From Membranipora membranacea (lineage: Eukaryota > Bryozoa > Gymnolaemata > Cheilostomatida > Membraniporidae), in the NCBI GenBank assembly GCA_914767715.1, contig OU612069.1, positions 10,229,387-10,293,386 on the forward strand: a stretch of DNA of 64,000 nucleotides, given 5' to 3'. Position 1 is the stretch's first letter; each line of letters starts with the position of its first letter. The notes below the pieces were generated by a model. It did not search any database, was not told where the DNA came from, and saw nothing but the letters and a program-made list of their open reading frames with translations. Position numbers and translations under genes: made by a program. This document shows positions 14,090 through 29,700 of this stretch, one piece after another.

Positions 14090-14580
14090 GAAAATGAAAA
14101 TGAATATGACAGTTCATTTATGACAGAGATAGTCGTAAAGTTTTGTTAACATATGCAATTATAGTATAATGTAAACTGGGGCTGGTTACTTAGTCAAACA
14201 TACAGTTTCATAATCATGTAGACCTCCAGAACCTCATAACTTTATACCTTTAAGATGTACATAATTATGATGGGCAGATGCTTGGTCTTACCATGTAGAT
14301 ATCCCTCATTCTTCATGGAAGTTTATTCGAAAGAAAGCTGCAGAAGAAGTCGAAAGTTTAGACTGTAATCCAGTGAGACACTTTCAATGAATGTTGGATG
14401 AGCCATTATTATGCAGGATAGTCATCTTATCATAATAACTTATCTTAATCTCTTACTTTTGTCCCATTCGCTGCCATATTCCCTTCATCGCTGTCATGAC
14501 ACTGCAGGTTAGACATACTGGTGTATCACATACAACTGGTGTATCACATAAATTTGATTTTTCACCCCGCAGAGATTAAA

Positions 14581-15040
14581 CTACTTTAATTTGAGTATTA
14601 AATGTTGTGGCATGCTGAGCTGCTCTGTGAGGTCGCATCTCACCTGCCATTCTCCGCTGTTCATCAATCCCTTTTTGCGCAAAATCTTTTCACGCGCTTC
14701 ACCACCAGCATTAGCATATTCACACTTCTCCGTGACATATTTACACAACACTTTCAGGACTTGATTATGCCTATACGTGTATCTTCCCAGGCTCTGCGGG
14801 CAATTCGACAGTATATGTCGTAGTGTGCCCTTGTCCGAGCACTCGGCGCATTTCGAGTTCTCGGTCAAATTCCAGCGTTCCAGGTTCGCCGGGGTCGGTA
14901 GTTGATCATAAGCTGCACCAACCAGAAAGCTGATCCTTTGTGGCTCCATCGACCACATTTCTGTCCATTTGAGCTGACGCTGCTCAACAGACTCCCAACA
15001 AGTCCACCTGCCTTGTTGGGCTTGGCCTATAGCTTGTGTC
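14581..15040 (-). mobile_element. LINE pol C-terminal fragment (zinc-knuckle region)
   Basis: An open frame of about 150 codons on the - strand (MWSMEPQRISFLVGAAYDQL ... CAECSDKGTLRHILSNCPQ) resembles the C-terminal CxxC...HxxxxC segment that follows the reverse transcriptase in R2-like and related non-LTR elements. It ends at 14581 with no RT domain nearby, so it is a 5'-truncated fossil. Confidence 0.65.
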
Positions 15041-15479
15041 CCTATAAGTTACAAAAACACGATTTTATAGAACTTTGATATTACCCATTTTTATGTATAA
15101 CATTGAGTTATGGTATTTCTCAGCCACTCAGGGTAATAGAGTAAAACTGCTCCGTCTATTTCTCGCTTTTTTTTTATCTTGGCTCCTTAGTGTGTAGTAG
15201 GATTGAAAATACTGCAAACAAATTTTATAAATTTTGATACCCATATTCGTAACCAGTGCTACTGTTTTTGCAGGAAATCACACAGGATGCCAAAAATTAA
15301 GACGGAAAGTGTCTACATAGTTTTATACCTACAAGTATCAAAGTTTTAAATGATATGCTATTACAATCACAGAGCCTTTTAAACAATTGTAAACTTTCTT
15401 CGGCGGATTTACCAATAAACTGCTATCTAAACTGCTATCTAAAATGTATGCATGCGCGTATGTATGAGGGTTAACTCGC

Positions 15480-15830
15480 GCTCATCATAAATATAAAGAC
15501 AGTTTGACTCTGCAGCTCTTTGTTTGTCTCTGCAGCTCTTTGTTCTCTGTCAGCGTCCGTTATAATGATGGTCACTTTTGCAATAAAGAAACGTGCCATT
15601 CGCCAGCATTCAGAAATTCAAAGTCTCTCAAATGCGGACTAGTTAGAGCTCAATATGACCTTATTCAAATTTCAAAATATTGATATCCTGAGATAACCTG
15701 GAGGGTAATTATGATGACTTGAAAAAAAAAAAAACTTAACAAAGGGGGATACCATTGTTTTTTTACAGTCAGTTTAAAAAATAGATTCGTTTCAAACCTA
15801 CCCTAAATGGAAGAACAACGAATGAAATTA
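15480..15830 (+). repeat. Satellite-like repeat, variant block 1
   Basis: Shares successive motifs (CGTGCCATTCGCCAGCATTC, AAATGCGGACTAGTTAGAGC, CCTTATTCAAATTTC, AACAAAGGGGGATACC, CAGTCAGTTTAAAAAATAGA) with the block at 18.1-18.6 kb and, more distantly, with the 335-bp tandem array at 50.9-51.7 kb. It contains a duplicated CTCTGCAGCTCTTTGTT. Confidence 0.7.
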
Positions 15831-16599
15831 TCACAGCAAACTTTTCAATCAAGGTGTGTACTGGCGTAATGAATAGGACACCATTATAATTATATGATTT
15901 TTTCACCTTCATTCCTCATTCACATTTGACAGTTTTTGTTACACAGTTTTGACAAAGTGGACGTATTTACCACCAGTGGAAATGAGACCAGCTTCTGGCT
16001 TTGTCGGTCTTAAGAATGGAGGAGCTACCTGCTATATGAACTCTGTATTCCAACACCTCTTCACGATAGAAAAAATCAGAAATGGAATTCTGGAATTAGA
16101 GGGCGTGTCAATCTAGAAGAGGCGAGGAAGAGAAATGCCCTGCCCAGCCTCCTAATGTAAGTGTAATACTAGAAAAAATGAAATATATAATAACAAAGTA
16201 GTATTGATCGATTTGTTCATCTTGTCAGTGTAATATGTCATAACAGTGACATTAAATGATAAGATGTTTAGATATGGAAATATAAGCTCTGTCATCTCAG
16301 ATTCAATACTCAATCTTACCTCATATTTACTGCCGCCAGAACTTAACTTTTTCATCACTTCGAGATGTATTGTAATGTATTATTGTTACATGATAGCATG
16401 ATGTATTATATCCTGTACAGCAGCAGTCCGGAAGTACAGCGGATCTTATAAGAGTCCTCATCATCCAGAGAACCTATGGAATCTTCTGATCCATCTGACA
16501 TTCTATGTAATACAGGTAGTTTATCACCTCGTTTATACTGCTGCTGTTATATGTCAACTATATCACCTTAGCACCATAGCACCCAATACATCGCAAAAC

Positions 16600-16775
16600 A
16601 GTCAGGAGAGGTATACACCCGAGGGTGCTGGGGGCTGGAACAATCAACAATGAAAGCTCCCTCAGTGGGACTCAAACCCACAACTCCTGCGGCACTCATC
16701 GCCTGGCAGTGAATAGCAAGCGCGCTAACCTATTGCGCCATCTCACCATCCCCAAAAAATAATGGGTCGATGGCG
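16600..16775 (-). repeat. tRNA-derived SINE, family C (copy 1)
   Basis: The - strand reads a tRNA-like head with box A (TGGCGCAATAGG) and box B (GGGTTTGAGTCCC), then GAGGGAGC. It is near-identical to 17.06-17.21 kb. A segment ATCACCTTAGCACCATAGCA flanks both copies, so the intervening 600 bp is itself partly duplicated. Confidence 0.75.
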
Positions 16776-16959
16776 CTTATTAGATAGCCCGCTTTTCACT
16801 ACTCGGAGTTGTGTTCTCTCATCCCACAGCACATTCCATTCCACCATTGCCACCCTATGAAACACAGCGTGCGTGTTAGGGTTATTGGCCTTACATGGCC
16901 CATTGCTGGGACCCCTTGTAGTAGGTTTAGCTGTCTTTCCAGCTTGTCAGCATGTCTTT

Positions 16960-17052
16960 CCATGCTGTCACATGTCTTTCCATGAGTCAGTCAGTAGACA
17001 AGTATTTCCATGCTGTCACATGTCTTTCCATGAGTCAGTCAGTAGACAAGTA
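16960..17052 (+). repeat. Tandem duplication, about 62-bp unit
   Basis: CCATGCTGTCACATGTCTTT followed by CCATGAGTCAGTCAGTAGAC occurs twice in tandem, directly upstream of SINE copy 2. Confidence 0.75.
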
Positions 17053-17054
17053 CA

Positions 17055-17215
17055 CAGGAGAGGCATACATCCGAGGGTGCTGGGGGCTGGAACAATCAAC
17101 AATGAAAGCTCCCCCAGTGGGACTCGAACCCACGACTCCTGCGGCACTAATCGCCTGGCAGTGAATAGCAAGCGCTAACCGATTGCGCCATCTCACCATC
17201 CCCAAAAAAGAATTG
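17055..17215 (-). repeat. tRNA-derived SINE, family C (copy 2)
   Basis: Same tRNA-like head as copy 1 on the - strand, with box A TGGCGCAATCGG and box B GGGTTCGAGTCCC, both closer to consensus. CCATCTCACCATCCCCAAAA marks its 5' junction in both copies. Confidence 0.78.
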
Positions 17216-17830
17216 GTCGATGGTCGTTTATTCTGCTGCTGTTATATGCCAACTATCACCTTAGCACCATAGCACCCAATACATCGCAAAACAGTCATAA
17301 CAAAAATGCTCACATATCATCAGTGATCATTATTCAATAAAAACCACATTTCTTGAATATCTCGAGTCCAACTATATTAAAACAGCTTTAAGATACTACC
17401 ATAAACATATGAATGATGTTTATGGATACTACTGAGAAACTGGCACAGTTACCTCTGAGCTAGATAAGCCTGCAGTTATACATGAACAAATAAGCGTGAC
17501 AGGTAATTGCACTTTGGATGAAATTTAGTGAACATTTTGAATGTATACATAATATAAAATTCTCTATTGTTATTGCGTGTTATTATAGAGTAACGGATCC
17601 ATAGGTAAGAAAAGGTTCCACGCTTAAAGGTACAAATAATCACTGATATAATTCTATGACAGATGTAGCGGAGAACGAGAAGACATATAACCTAGGTGTG
17701 ATGCAGCAGATACAAATATATTTGCACATCAACAGCACAGCAAACTACAGCTCTAGTTACCTCTATATACGATTCAGGTAATGATTACATATATAATTCC
17801 CTGTACCATCCTTTGATTGGGTATCAGTCA

Positions 17831-17865
17831 GTTTGATCAAGGAGTTAAAGACTCCTTGGTTTGAT
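17831..17865. mobile_element. Palindromic micro-element, CAAGGAGT type, 7-bp target duplication
   Basis: A 21-bp palindrome at 17838-17858 (ends CAAGGAGT and ACTCCTTG) is flanked on both sides by GTTTGAT. It lies in an intron of the USP9X-like pseudogene. Confidence 0.75.
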
Positions 17866-18119
17866 GCAGTAGTACAAATCTCTTCTCAAATCTTACTGTG
17901 TGGGGATAGACTGTAAAATCTGTATAATATTAACATGGCTGTTTTCTGTGTTTTCAGAATATAGGATGAGCAGGTTATCCTGAGAGAGCAGCATGACGCC
18001 CTAACGTTTTACGGACGCCTATAGATTCGTGTGACAAGGCAGCTAAAACTCTCGGACAAGAGCAAGACGTATGTGATAGGATGACCAGAAGATATGTAAA
18101 GTCTGAATAATTGATAACC

Positions 18120-18625
18120 CTTAACATGTTTAACTTTGCTCCGATTAAAAAATAAATTTATTTCAAACCTGCCCTATGGAAGAGCAACTCTTGATCATCA
18201 CAAATCTATAATCTGTTTGGCTGTGCAGCTCTACGTCCTCTGTCAGCGCCCATTTATATTTGCACAAAAAACCATGCCATACGCATACGTATTAAGAAAT
18301 TATAAGTCTGTCGGATTTCTTTCAAATGCGGACCAGTATGAGCTCAGGTTGACCTTATTCAAATTACAGAATATTGATATCCTGCGATAACCTGGAGGGT
18401 AATTATGCCGACTTGAAAAAAACAAAAAATTAACAAAGGGGACCCCATCATCTTTTTACAGTCAGTTTGAAAGATAGATTTGTTTCAAACCTGTTTTAGT
18501 GACAGTCACCTTTGCACTAAGGAAACATGCCATACGCCAGCATTCATAAATACAAAGTCTGTCAGAATCATATCAAACTCTAACCAGTTAGAGACCCCAT
18601 TGACATACCTTAGTCAGCAGATACC
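18120..18625 (+). repeat. Satellite-like repeat, variant block 2
   Basis: Related to the 15.5-15.8 kb block. It has two copies of the CATGCCATACGC motif about 250 bp apart and CTGCGATAACCTGGAGGGTA, which matches block 1 almost exactly. Confidence 0.7.
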
Positions 18626-19257
18626 ATTGTGTTTTGCACCGCCTTGCCGTCTATTAATGTTGCCACAAACCCAGGGTTGCTATGCAATAATTTTCGATTA
18701 GATATAAGCTCATTTCACAAAACAACCAGACAGGGATACTGCTTTTTATACGATGCCAGGTGACATCCAAATCAGCAATGTGTTAAGTTTGAACCTGTTT
18801 ATTTGTCTAATTCAAAGTTTTTTAAGTATAAAGTAGTAAAATAGTAAAAATGAAATGAGACTTCAATGCACAAGGGTCACCATTCCACACAAAAAACAGC
18901 TATGTTGGCACAACATAAATGATAGAAAGAAGAAAACTCTAGAACACTGTATAACCAAGGAGTTCTCTGTACCTCCCTGGTAAAACTTAAGTATAGCAGA
19001 AAACAGTGAAGTCACAAAATATCCATCAGGCATATGGAGGTATAATAATCTTACATCAAGCCTGTGGACAACCCAAACAACTAACTTAGATGTTTTTTTT
19101 GTTTTTTTCCCTTATTTTTGTTGTAATAAGTACATAAGCACATACAAAAAGAGATACAGAGCAACTTTTTTATATTTAACTGAATTGAAGTTGATTTTAG
19201 CTACTTTGTTTGGGTTTTTAAGTGATGTTTCCTTTCAGGAGCTTTGCTATGTGCTGC
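18626..19257. other. AT-rich 3' flank of SQSTM1, no gene seen
   Basis: No exon-like frame or recognisable repeat. It should include the 3' UTR of the - strand SQSTM1 gene. Confidence 0.4.
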
Positions 19258-23263
<4,006 letters not shown>

Positions 23264-23412
23264 GTTGCTCGCTGTTGTTAGACTCAGGAGAATGTTGTGG
23301 TTGAATTAATTAAAAAATCAAATGCTGTTTTGATGGCTGCAGTTATCTTTCTCCTGTGTATGGTAGTTAATGTACTGTGTCTGCTGTTGTAATTCATCAA
23401 GCAAATACCCTG

Positions 23413-23636
23413 CCTTTATATACTAGCTACAAAATTCTCTCGCTAATTCTAGAATGGTCTAGAAAGACATGTGATCACAGGTAATAATGACTCAATAGCT
23501 GAATCAGCAATTTCTTGTTACCAATATTGACTAGTAATGGTCACATGGTAGTCACATGACAAATGTTTGTAAACACAAAGAAATAGGTCATAGGTAGAAG
23601 GGTCATTCAATGTTTACACCTAGCAGTGTGACGTCA
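23413..23636 (-). promoter_or_regulatory. SQSTM1 promoter with TATA, heat-shock, AP-1/MARE-like and CRE sites
   Basis: Upstream of the SQSTM1 ATG (23263), the - strand reads TATATAAAGG at 23422-23413. Further out are a heat-shock-type array TTCTAGAATGGTCTAGAAA (23447-23465), TGACTCA (AP-1, 23488), GCTGAATCAGC (MARE/ARE-like palindrome, 23498), GTCACATGAC (one base off the CLEAR/E-box GTCACGTGAC, 23551) and a perfect CRE TGACGTCA (23629). Vertebrate SQSTM1 is induced by NRF2 through an ARE and by TFEB through CLEAR sites. Conservation of that wiring here is inference from motif content. Confidence 0.55.
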
Positions 23637-23966
23637 AATGGCACCACCACTTATTCCAGCTTTGTGATTGGCCAAATATATCTAACCAGTTTCTTACTCT
23701 ACTAAAACGTGTAACTACTAACTAGCCAAATCAAATGAGTGATGCAATGATGAGTTGTATTTGTACTGAGTTCCTGATCTAACTCCTCGATCTGAGACTC
23801 GAAATATTTCAATTTTACCCAAGCGATAAATACAAAAAGTGAGCGATAACATTGAAGGTGACAACAATTGAGATTATGGATGGATTTGAAGGTAAGCCTT
23901 ATATGTTTTGACAACTATTATATAATTACTTACTACTACTCTACTGACACCCTGCTCACTCAGTCA

Positions 23967-24022
23967 CTGTGACCAATGAACTTCCTCAAGAGGGAGAGGA
24001 AGAGGGAGTTCATTGCTGTGAC
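23967..24022. mobile_element. Palindromic micro-element, CAATGAAC type, 7-bp target duplication
   Basis: A 42-bp element at 23974-24015 (ends CAATGAACTTCCTC and GGGAGTTCATTG) is flanked on both sides by CTGTGAC. Confidence 0.8.
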
Positions 24023-24149
24023 TGTCGACAGACACACTCACAGACAGTCTGAGTCATAGTAAATAAATATATAGGTAGAATAGTGTATGTATGTATGTAT
24101 GATGATTATATGTATACTATGTATGTTACATTGTTATGTATATAAAATT

Positions 24150-24400
24150 GTTATTATTTATGACTTACTTGAATTATGATGCTGAATGTCTCGTGACACA
24201 TAGCGGCTCCCATAACAGCTTCCCAGTTGCTTTCCACTTCTCCCTATCTTTCGCTATATCTGCTGCCTCATTCCAGGTCTTCACACCAACTGTCTTCAAA
24301 TGCTTCATAACCACTCTCCTCCAAATTTCTTTCGGTCTTCCAGGCAGTCTCTTTCCTTCCGGAGCCCAGCGGAGACTTACAGCCATGCTCGAATCCTTTC
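24150..24400 (-). mobile_element. LINE C-terminal fragment
   Basis: A 70-codon - strand frame (PGRPKEIWRRVVMKHLKTVG ... WNEAADIAKDREKWK) has the GRPK/W-R C-terminal signature common at the end of non-LTR polyproteins. It is a different lineage from the adjacent RT remnants at 24.6-25.9 kb. Confidence 0.65.
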
Positions 24401-24624
24401 TCCTTAAAGTGTGCCCCAGATATCGCCATCTTTATATATCGCCATATTATTTATATCAATCAAATACCATGATACTCTATGTCAGGAGAGGAGCATAATT
24501 TTAAGCATGTCCTTGTCTTCTGGTATACTATACTTACTTTGTACCTTGATTTGTACCTTGATGAGTCTAGTTTCCAGCGCCAGCGTATGCTGTGACTTGA
24601 GAAACTGTTTTTCTCGTATGTCGT

Positions 24625-25900
24625 TTAACATCTCCGATCAGGAACAATTTTGATAATTGAACAGCTTTTGAGGGTTATACACGCGGGGGGGGGGGGGACA
24701 AGAAGTGGGCTCCCAGTGGGTAGGGCATTCCAATCCTTGGCAGTACGGATGAAAAACGATCTGGCTGTTTGGATGTAGTTGTTGATGACGCCTTTGCTGG
24801 AGTGATGGTATTGACTGAAGACTCTGATATGTCTATCACTTCGTCTGTGTGAGAGGGGCTGGAGCGAGAGTTTCATGAGCAATCTGGTTGTGCTTGTTTT
24901 CCTGTCGGTGCGCCATATACCGCAGATGAACCGGGCTGCTCTTCTCTGCACAGCTTTGTGTCGGTTGGTAGCAGAGTCAGCTGCCGAGTCCCAGACTGCG
25001 GAGGCATGTTCTAGGGATGGCCGGACCAGTTGCTTGTACGCTATGTTCTTGATTGTCTCGCAGCCTGTGAGTACATTTCTATGGATGAATCCGAGTGTGG
25101 AGTTTCCCTCAGCTGTGATTGTCAATGTGGCGATTCCAGCTGGTCTTAGGGCCAAAAGTAACTCCTAGATATTTGATGTGCTGTGCTTTCGGGATTTCAG
25201 TGCCATGCAGGTATAGTTTCTTGTTGGTTGGTTGGCGTTTTCTAGTGAACACAATGTGTTGGCACTTGGAGGGGTGGAACTCCATGTCCCATTGATGTTC
25301 CCAGCGTTTAAGTTTGGTGAGATCTTCCTGGGAAAAAAGGCGTACTGATGATTTAAGGTTGTCGGGAGGTCATTGTTGTAGAATAAAAACATCGCTGGTC
25401 CGATGACAGACCCTTGTGGTACACCTGTTACTGCAGCTTCTGGGGAGCTTTCACCGTTGATCACAACATTTTTTCTACGCCCTCTGAGTAGGTTGCCGAT
25501 CCAAGACACGAGTTGGTAGTTGACGCGTTATGATGCGAGTTTTTGAAGCAGCTTGGTGTGGTTGACTTTATCGAAAGCTTAACTAAAGTCTAAAACACAC
25601 GCTTCTGTCTCCTCGCATTTGTCGAGTTTGTTGGTTATATCGCTTATCAGCTCAATCAGTTGACTTTCACAGTCATGGTCTCTGCGAAACCCATGCTGGT
25701 TAGGATGGAAGATGTTGTTGTCCTCTGTGAATGTAATCAGCTGGCTGGTAAGGATGTGTTCCCTTATCTTACTGCATACTACAGGTAAGGCTTACAGGTC
25801 GATAATTTGCCGCTGTGGTCTTCTCGCCCTTCTTGTAGATGATGATCATCAACCAGACCCCTAACAAACCGTTTGTTGGGGAAGGGGTGGTTGATCATGG
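24625..25900 (-). mobile_element. Broken non-LTR retrotransposon (CR1/Jockey-like RT, frameshifted)
   Basis: Two - strand frames, 25509-25165 and 25155-24625, carry an RT segment (VTGVPQGSVIGPAMFLFYNN) and the downstream C-terminal helices (LVRPSLEHASAVWDSA, AVQRRAARFICG, AKDWNALP). Further RT remnants extend to about 25.9 kb in other frames (DHDCESQLIELISDI type text on the - strand). Frames change several times and the YADD region is lost. A poly-G run lies near 24683. 5'-truncated and dead. Confidence 0.8.
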
Positions 25901-26177
25901 ACATTGGCAAATTATACATGCTTATAACTCCAGATGCCTATGGTCAGGAGGCTTTGCTCCTTAATTAATTATAATACGTAGAATATATTACATATAATTA
26001 GTACTTAATTAAGAATATATTTAAATTTCTAGTGTATTTGTGAGTGTAACTTGTTACTTCTAGTCCATGGCTTTATTGCATACCCCTACCATTCCCTACC
26101 CCATGGTCCCCCAGTGGCTGGCTAGGTCCCATACAATTGGTAAGCCACCTAAACCCGTTGATGACATCAGCATGAAA

Positions 26178-26268
26178 GATAGGATAATAGGACTACTTCA
26201 TTTCCTGACTTCCCACCCACACAAAGCTCGAAGTCAGGAAATGCAGTACTAGTCCTTTGGATAGGATA
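26178..26268. mobile_element. Candidate 73-bp foldback with 9-bp flanking repeat
   Basis: The stem CATTTCCTGACTTC / GAAGTCAGGAAATG, with outer AGGACTA / TAGTCCT, spans 26187-26259. GATAGGATA occurs immediately on each side (26178 and 26260). It lies upstream of the SREBP start codon. Confidence 0.5.
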
Positions 26269-26717
26269 TTAAAATGATCGATTGATACATACAGTAAGGA
26301 CATCTACATTTCTTCTAAACAACCACCCAAGACAAATCTAGGATTGTGGCTGTCCGGCCTATCTTCTGTATCTAACTATCTATGGTTTGTAGCTAGAACA
26401 GGTCACACTCTCACTCCGGTTGTAGAAATGCCAATCCAATGATACTCACTAACAGTAATTGATAATAACTTTACCCACTTCCTGCTAGGACTAGTACTAC
26501 TGAATTACCCTAGAGCAGTAAAGTATTTGCAGAAGCTAAATTCTGCCATTTTGCAATGCTTATTTAAAATAGCTTACTCTTATGCTGGCCAACATATACT
26601 CACTTTCGTTACTTTATATAGAAGTCGTCGTTGTTGTTAATTGCCACCATTGTATCTCTTCAAGTTGTTATCATCGTTTTAGAGGTACTTGGTTCTTTCT
26701 CCAATCATGACTCACAT

Positions 26718-29700
26718 ATGGATGAGGATGTGTTCAGCAGCCTCCTCTCTCCAGACTCATCAGGTAACATCACTTCTACTATTAAAGTAATGTTATAGAT
26801 AGTGACAGCCATGAGATCTATGTATTCATGCAATTTTGCAATGGTCGTCTGTAGTATGAAAAAAAATCTATGTGAAAATCCAACGTATTGTTCTCTTCTA
26901 TTAGTCTGGTATTGTTTTGGGGCGCCCTGGTTTAAAGTTTGATATAACATATGATGTACAATGAATTGTAGGAGCTCTTCACACTGATGGCAGCCACTAT
27001 TTCACATCATCAGGATTAGGGGATTCACTCACAACTCCAGAAGACTTTGATTTACTCAAATATGCCTCAGAGGAGGGAGTGGATATCAAACTTGAGCCAA
27101 ATCATAATCTGGACAACATCATTGACCAGGTATGCCATGTGACTGTGAGGCAAACATGAGCTGGTGTTGTGTACCTATAACGAGTTGCAGGCTGTCCATA
27201 GCTCGCTCGGAGATTTGTGGGTAGAATGTCCCTGAAATCTCATTACGATTAATTTGATGATGATTTTATTGAGATTTGACTTTTTTGTCACTGCCACAAT
27301 GAGAAGACCTCAAACTTCCTGTGTTTATATTAAACATGATGACAACTCCCAACTGAACCTTTGAGGCAAAGTCTCAAAACCCAAATGCTAAGCTGATATT
27401 ACTCTGTTGACTGTGGAAGCTTGGATAGTATACTTACATATTCACTATGTTTCCAAGGTTCGATTTTGTAAGGATTTCGGGAGTAATCGCCCCATGGAAA
27501 TGGCATTAAAATCAAATTCAAGTTGTGACGAATGACTTTTTGGAAAACCCAATTGCCGGCGTGGCTGAATGGTTAGCGGCGTTGGCACACAATGACTTCA
27601 AAGAGAATACACGCGGCAGGCTGGGGTTCAAGTCCCAGCCGTGGCAGATTCTGTTCATGTTTTTCCCATCATGGGAATGGTTAGAATCCACTGGATTCTA
27701 ACCATTCGAAATTTGAGTGAACCACAAAATCGAAGCATGGAACCATAGTGATTATGTTTTACTTCATTGTGCTCACAATATTAGTTAGTTTTGATAATAT
27801 GATAATTGGTCACTCACCTTACATGGGTTGAGTAGATATGACAGGTTACACCATATACCTGTATGAATTGAGACATCAGACTTTGTCATCTTATTCTCGC
27901 ATCCTTGTATACAGAGTAACATAGTAATATCACCAACTATGGTGTGTTTATGTATCATCTACATTTATATTTTACTAATTGCTGTTTATTACAGTTGATA
28001 GTCAATCCTAACCTGGCGTTTGATGATATCGAAGATGGAACACACCATCAGCTTGTTTCTCCCTCTCAGAGACACTACTCCCCCTCCTCACAACATCAGT
28101 CTCAGCTTCAGCATATGGACGTGGTATGTGTCACTGTTAATTGATGAGAGATATAGATACAGGTAGAAACTGAAACATAGACGTAACCCCGCATCAACAA
28201 CTTATGATACTCTAACTTGAACCAACTATTACTGCTACTTAGATTCTGAGTGAGATCTGCAACAATGTGATAAGATGTCCAGACATAAATTGAAGAACTA
28301 ACTGGGTTCAATATTGGTAACTTGAATTCAGCCATAATGGATCAAATCTAAACCCATTCATTGACAGTGTTCTGGACTGTCGCCCTGACAGCAGTTTGGA
28401 ATACCAGTCGAGAGCAAAAACTTACATCACTTGCCACATCCCGTATAATGGGCGACTTAATATACGCTTGAGGCTGCAGTTTTTGTCCTAATTTCATACC
28501 TGTCTACAGGTAGGTAGAGGGACACCTGGAGTCCACTAACGCCAGTAGTCAGTGAACTGCAGTGTTATTCAAACCCTTGGCCGACAACAATTTTGATGAC
28601 AGTCCGAAACTCTTACAATTTGAACTATCTCCAACTCGTTATTCTTTCACCGCTGTGAATGTAATATTGTTTTACTTATGCGTCTCAGATGGAGACCCTA
28701 GGTACTCTCCCCTCACCGACACAATCAGCTACCGCTTCAGCCCCTCAACCAGCTAACATCATACAGCCAGCACCACAGTCACAGATATCTGGTAATACTA
28801 GAGTGTCACAACTACAACCGGGACAACTCTCACAGAGTCAGCTCAGCCAACTACAATCACAGAATATGGGAAATATCAATGTGGGTCAACTTACTGTAGA
28901 CCAGCTTAGACAGGTAAACATGACAAGATTAATAACTAATCCAATGGTGTTTCCAGTTCTGGGCTAATTGTGCTAATCTTGGTTAAAAATAGTACATGGA
29001 AGCAGGTTACATGTTGTGACTAGGCATGAGGTTATTTTTGGTCCTGTAAAGCAGAATAAAGAAGTCAATCAGTGAAATAAGTAAGGGTATGAACTGTGAT
29101 GTATCTCCAATGCATATCGACCCCCACCGACCCCCAAACTGTCAGATTGAACAATGCGATTCATCATTTATTATTACAAATGAAAACTAATAATGTCATG
29201 ATGTTGCTATTTCCATGCTTTGTAGTTATTGTGTTGTTATAACTGCATACTGTAAATCTGCTAGTTATGGTAGGATATCTTTGTGTCTGCTGCTGCTGCA
29301 AAAAAAGAAAACTAATATATTGAGACGATCGCAATGATTAGTTGGTCATTTTTGTGTATACCTTTTTACATAGTCAGAGATTGAAACAGCTGACAAAACT
29401 TCTACACTAATGTTTGGCAAATTGTTGATGTATGGCATTTACATTGTTTACCCAACTGTTGGTAACCCTCCCGGCCACCCCGGTTTTTGGCCTGATATTT
29501 TGAAAACCTTGCCCCATAACTACATCAAAAATGAAGAACAACATATTATCTGATTATACTTGATGTGAATGTTTCAGATTCTGATGCAAACGATGCCTGC
29601 CTCACCACCAGCTGCCCAGCAACCAGTTGAGCCATCAACAGGAAGTACAAGTACTACTACTACACTGCTGCTGAGCCCTGCTACTGGTACCACTACCACT

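Larger units (their letters stand above)
15947..18068 (+). pseudogene. Decayed USP9X-family ubiquitin hydrolase (start of catalytic domain only)
   Basis: Intron-containing fragments on the + strand follow the order of the USP9X/USP24-type catalytic domain. The exon at 15947-16156 has YLPPV, the Cys box [17 protein letters not shown] (catalytic Cys codon intact at 16030) and RNGILELE. The exon at 17663-17777 has KTYNLGVMQQIQIYL. The exon at 17958-18068 has ILREQHDAL and, in another frame, DSCDKAAKTLG. Disabling changes: an in-frame TAG at 16114, a TAG at 17962 where family members have Trp just before the REQHDAL block, and a frameshift near 18019. No His box or rest of the enzyme follows. Introns rule out a retrocopy; it is best read as a partial genomic duplicate, broken up by SINEs and bracketed by satellite-like blocks. 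An exon-like segment at 16421-16514 is unassigned. Confidence 0.75.

Noticed and set aside
26067-26252. 61-codon frame upstream of SREBP as an N-terminal extension
   Set aside because: It runs through the 26187 hairpin, is followed by stops and shows no SREBP similarity. The ATG at 26718 gives the expected acidic start.
27553-27655. tRNA-Ser/Leu gene on the + strand
   Set aside because: The variable region is too long and disordered, and the copy at 53.8 kb shows the same SINE body.
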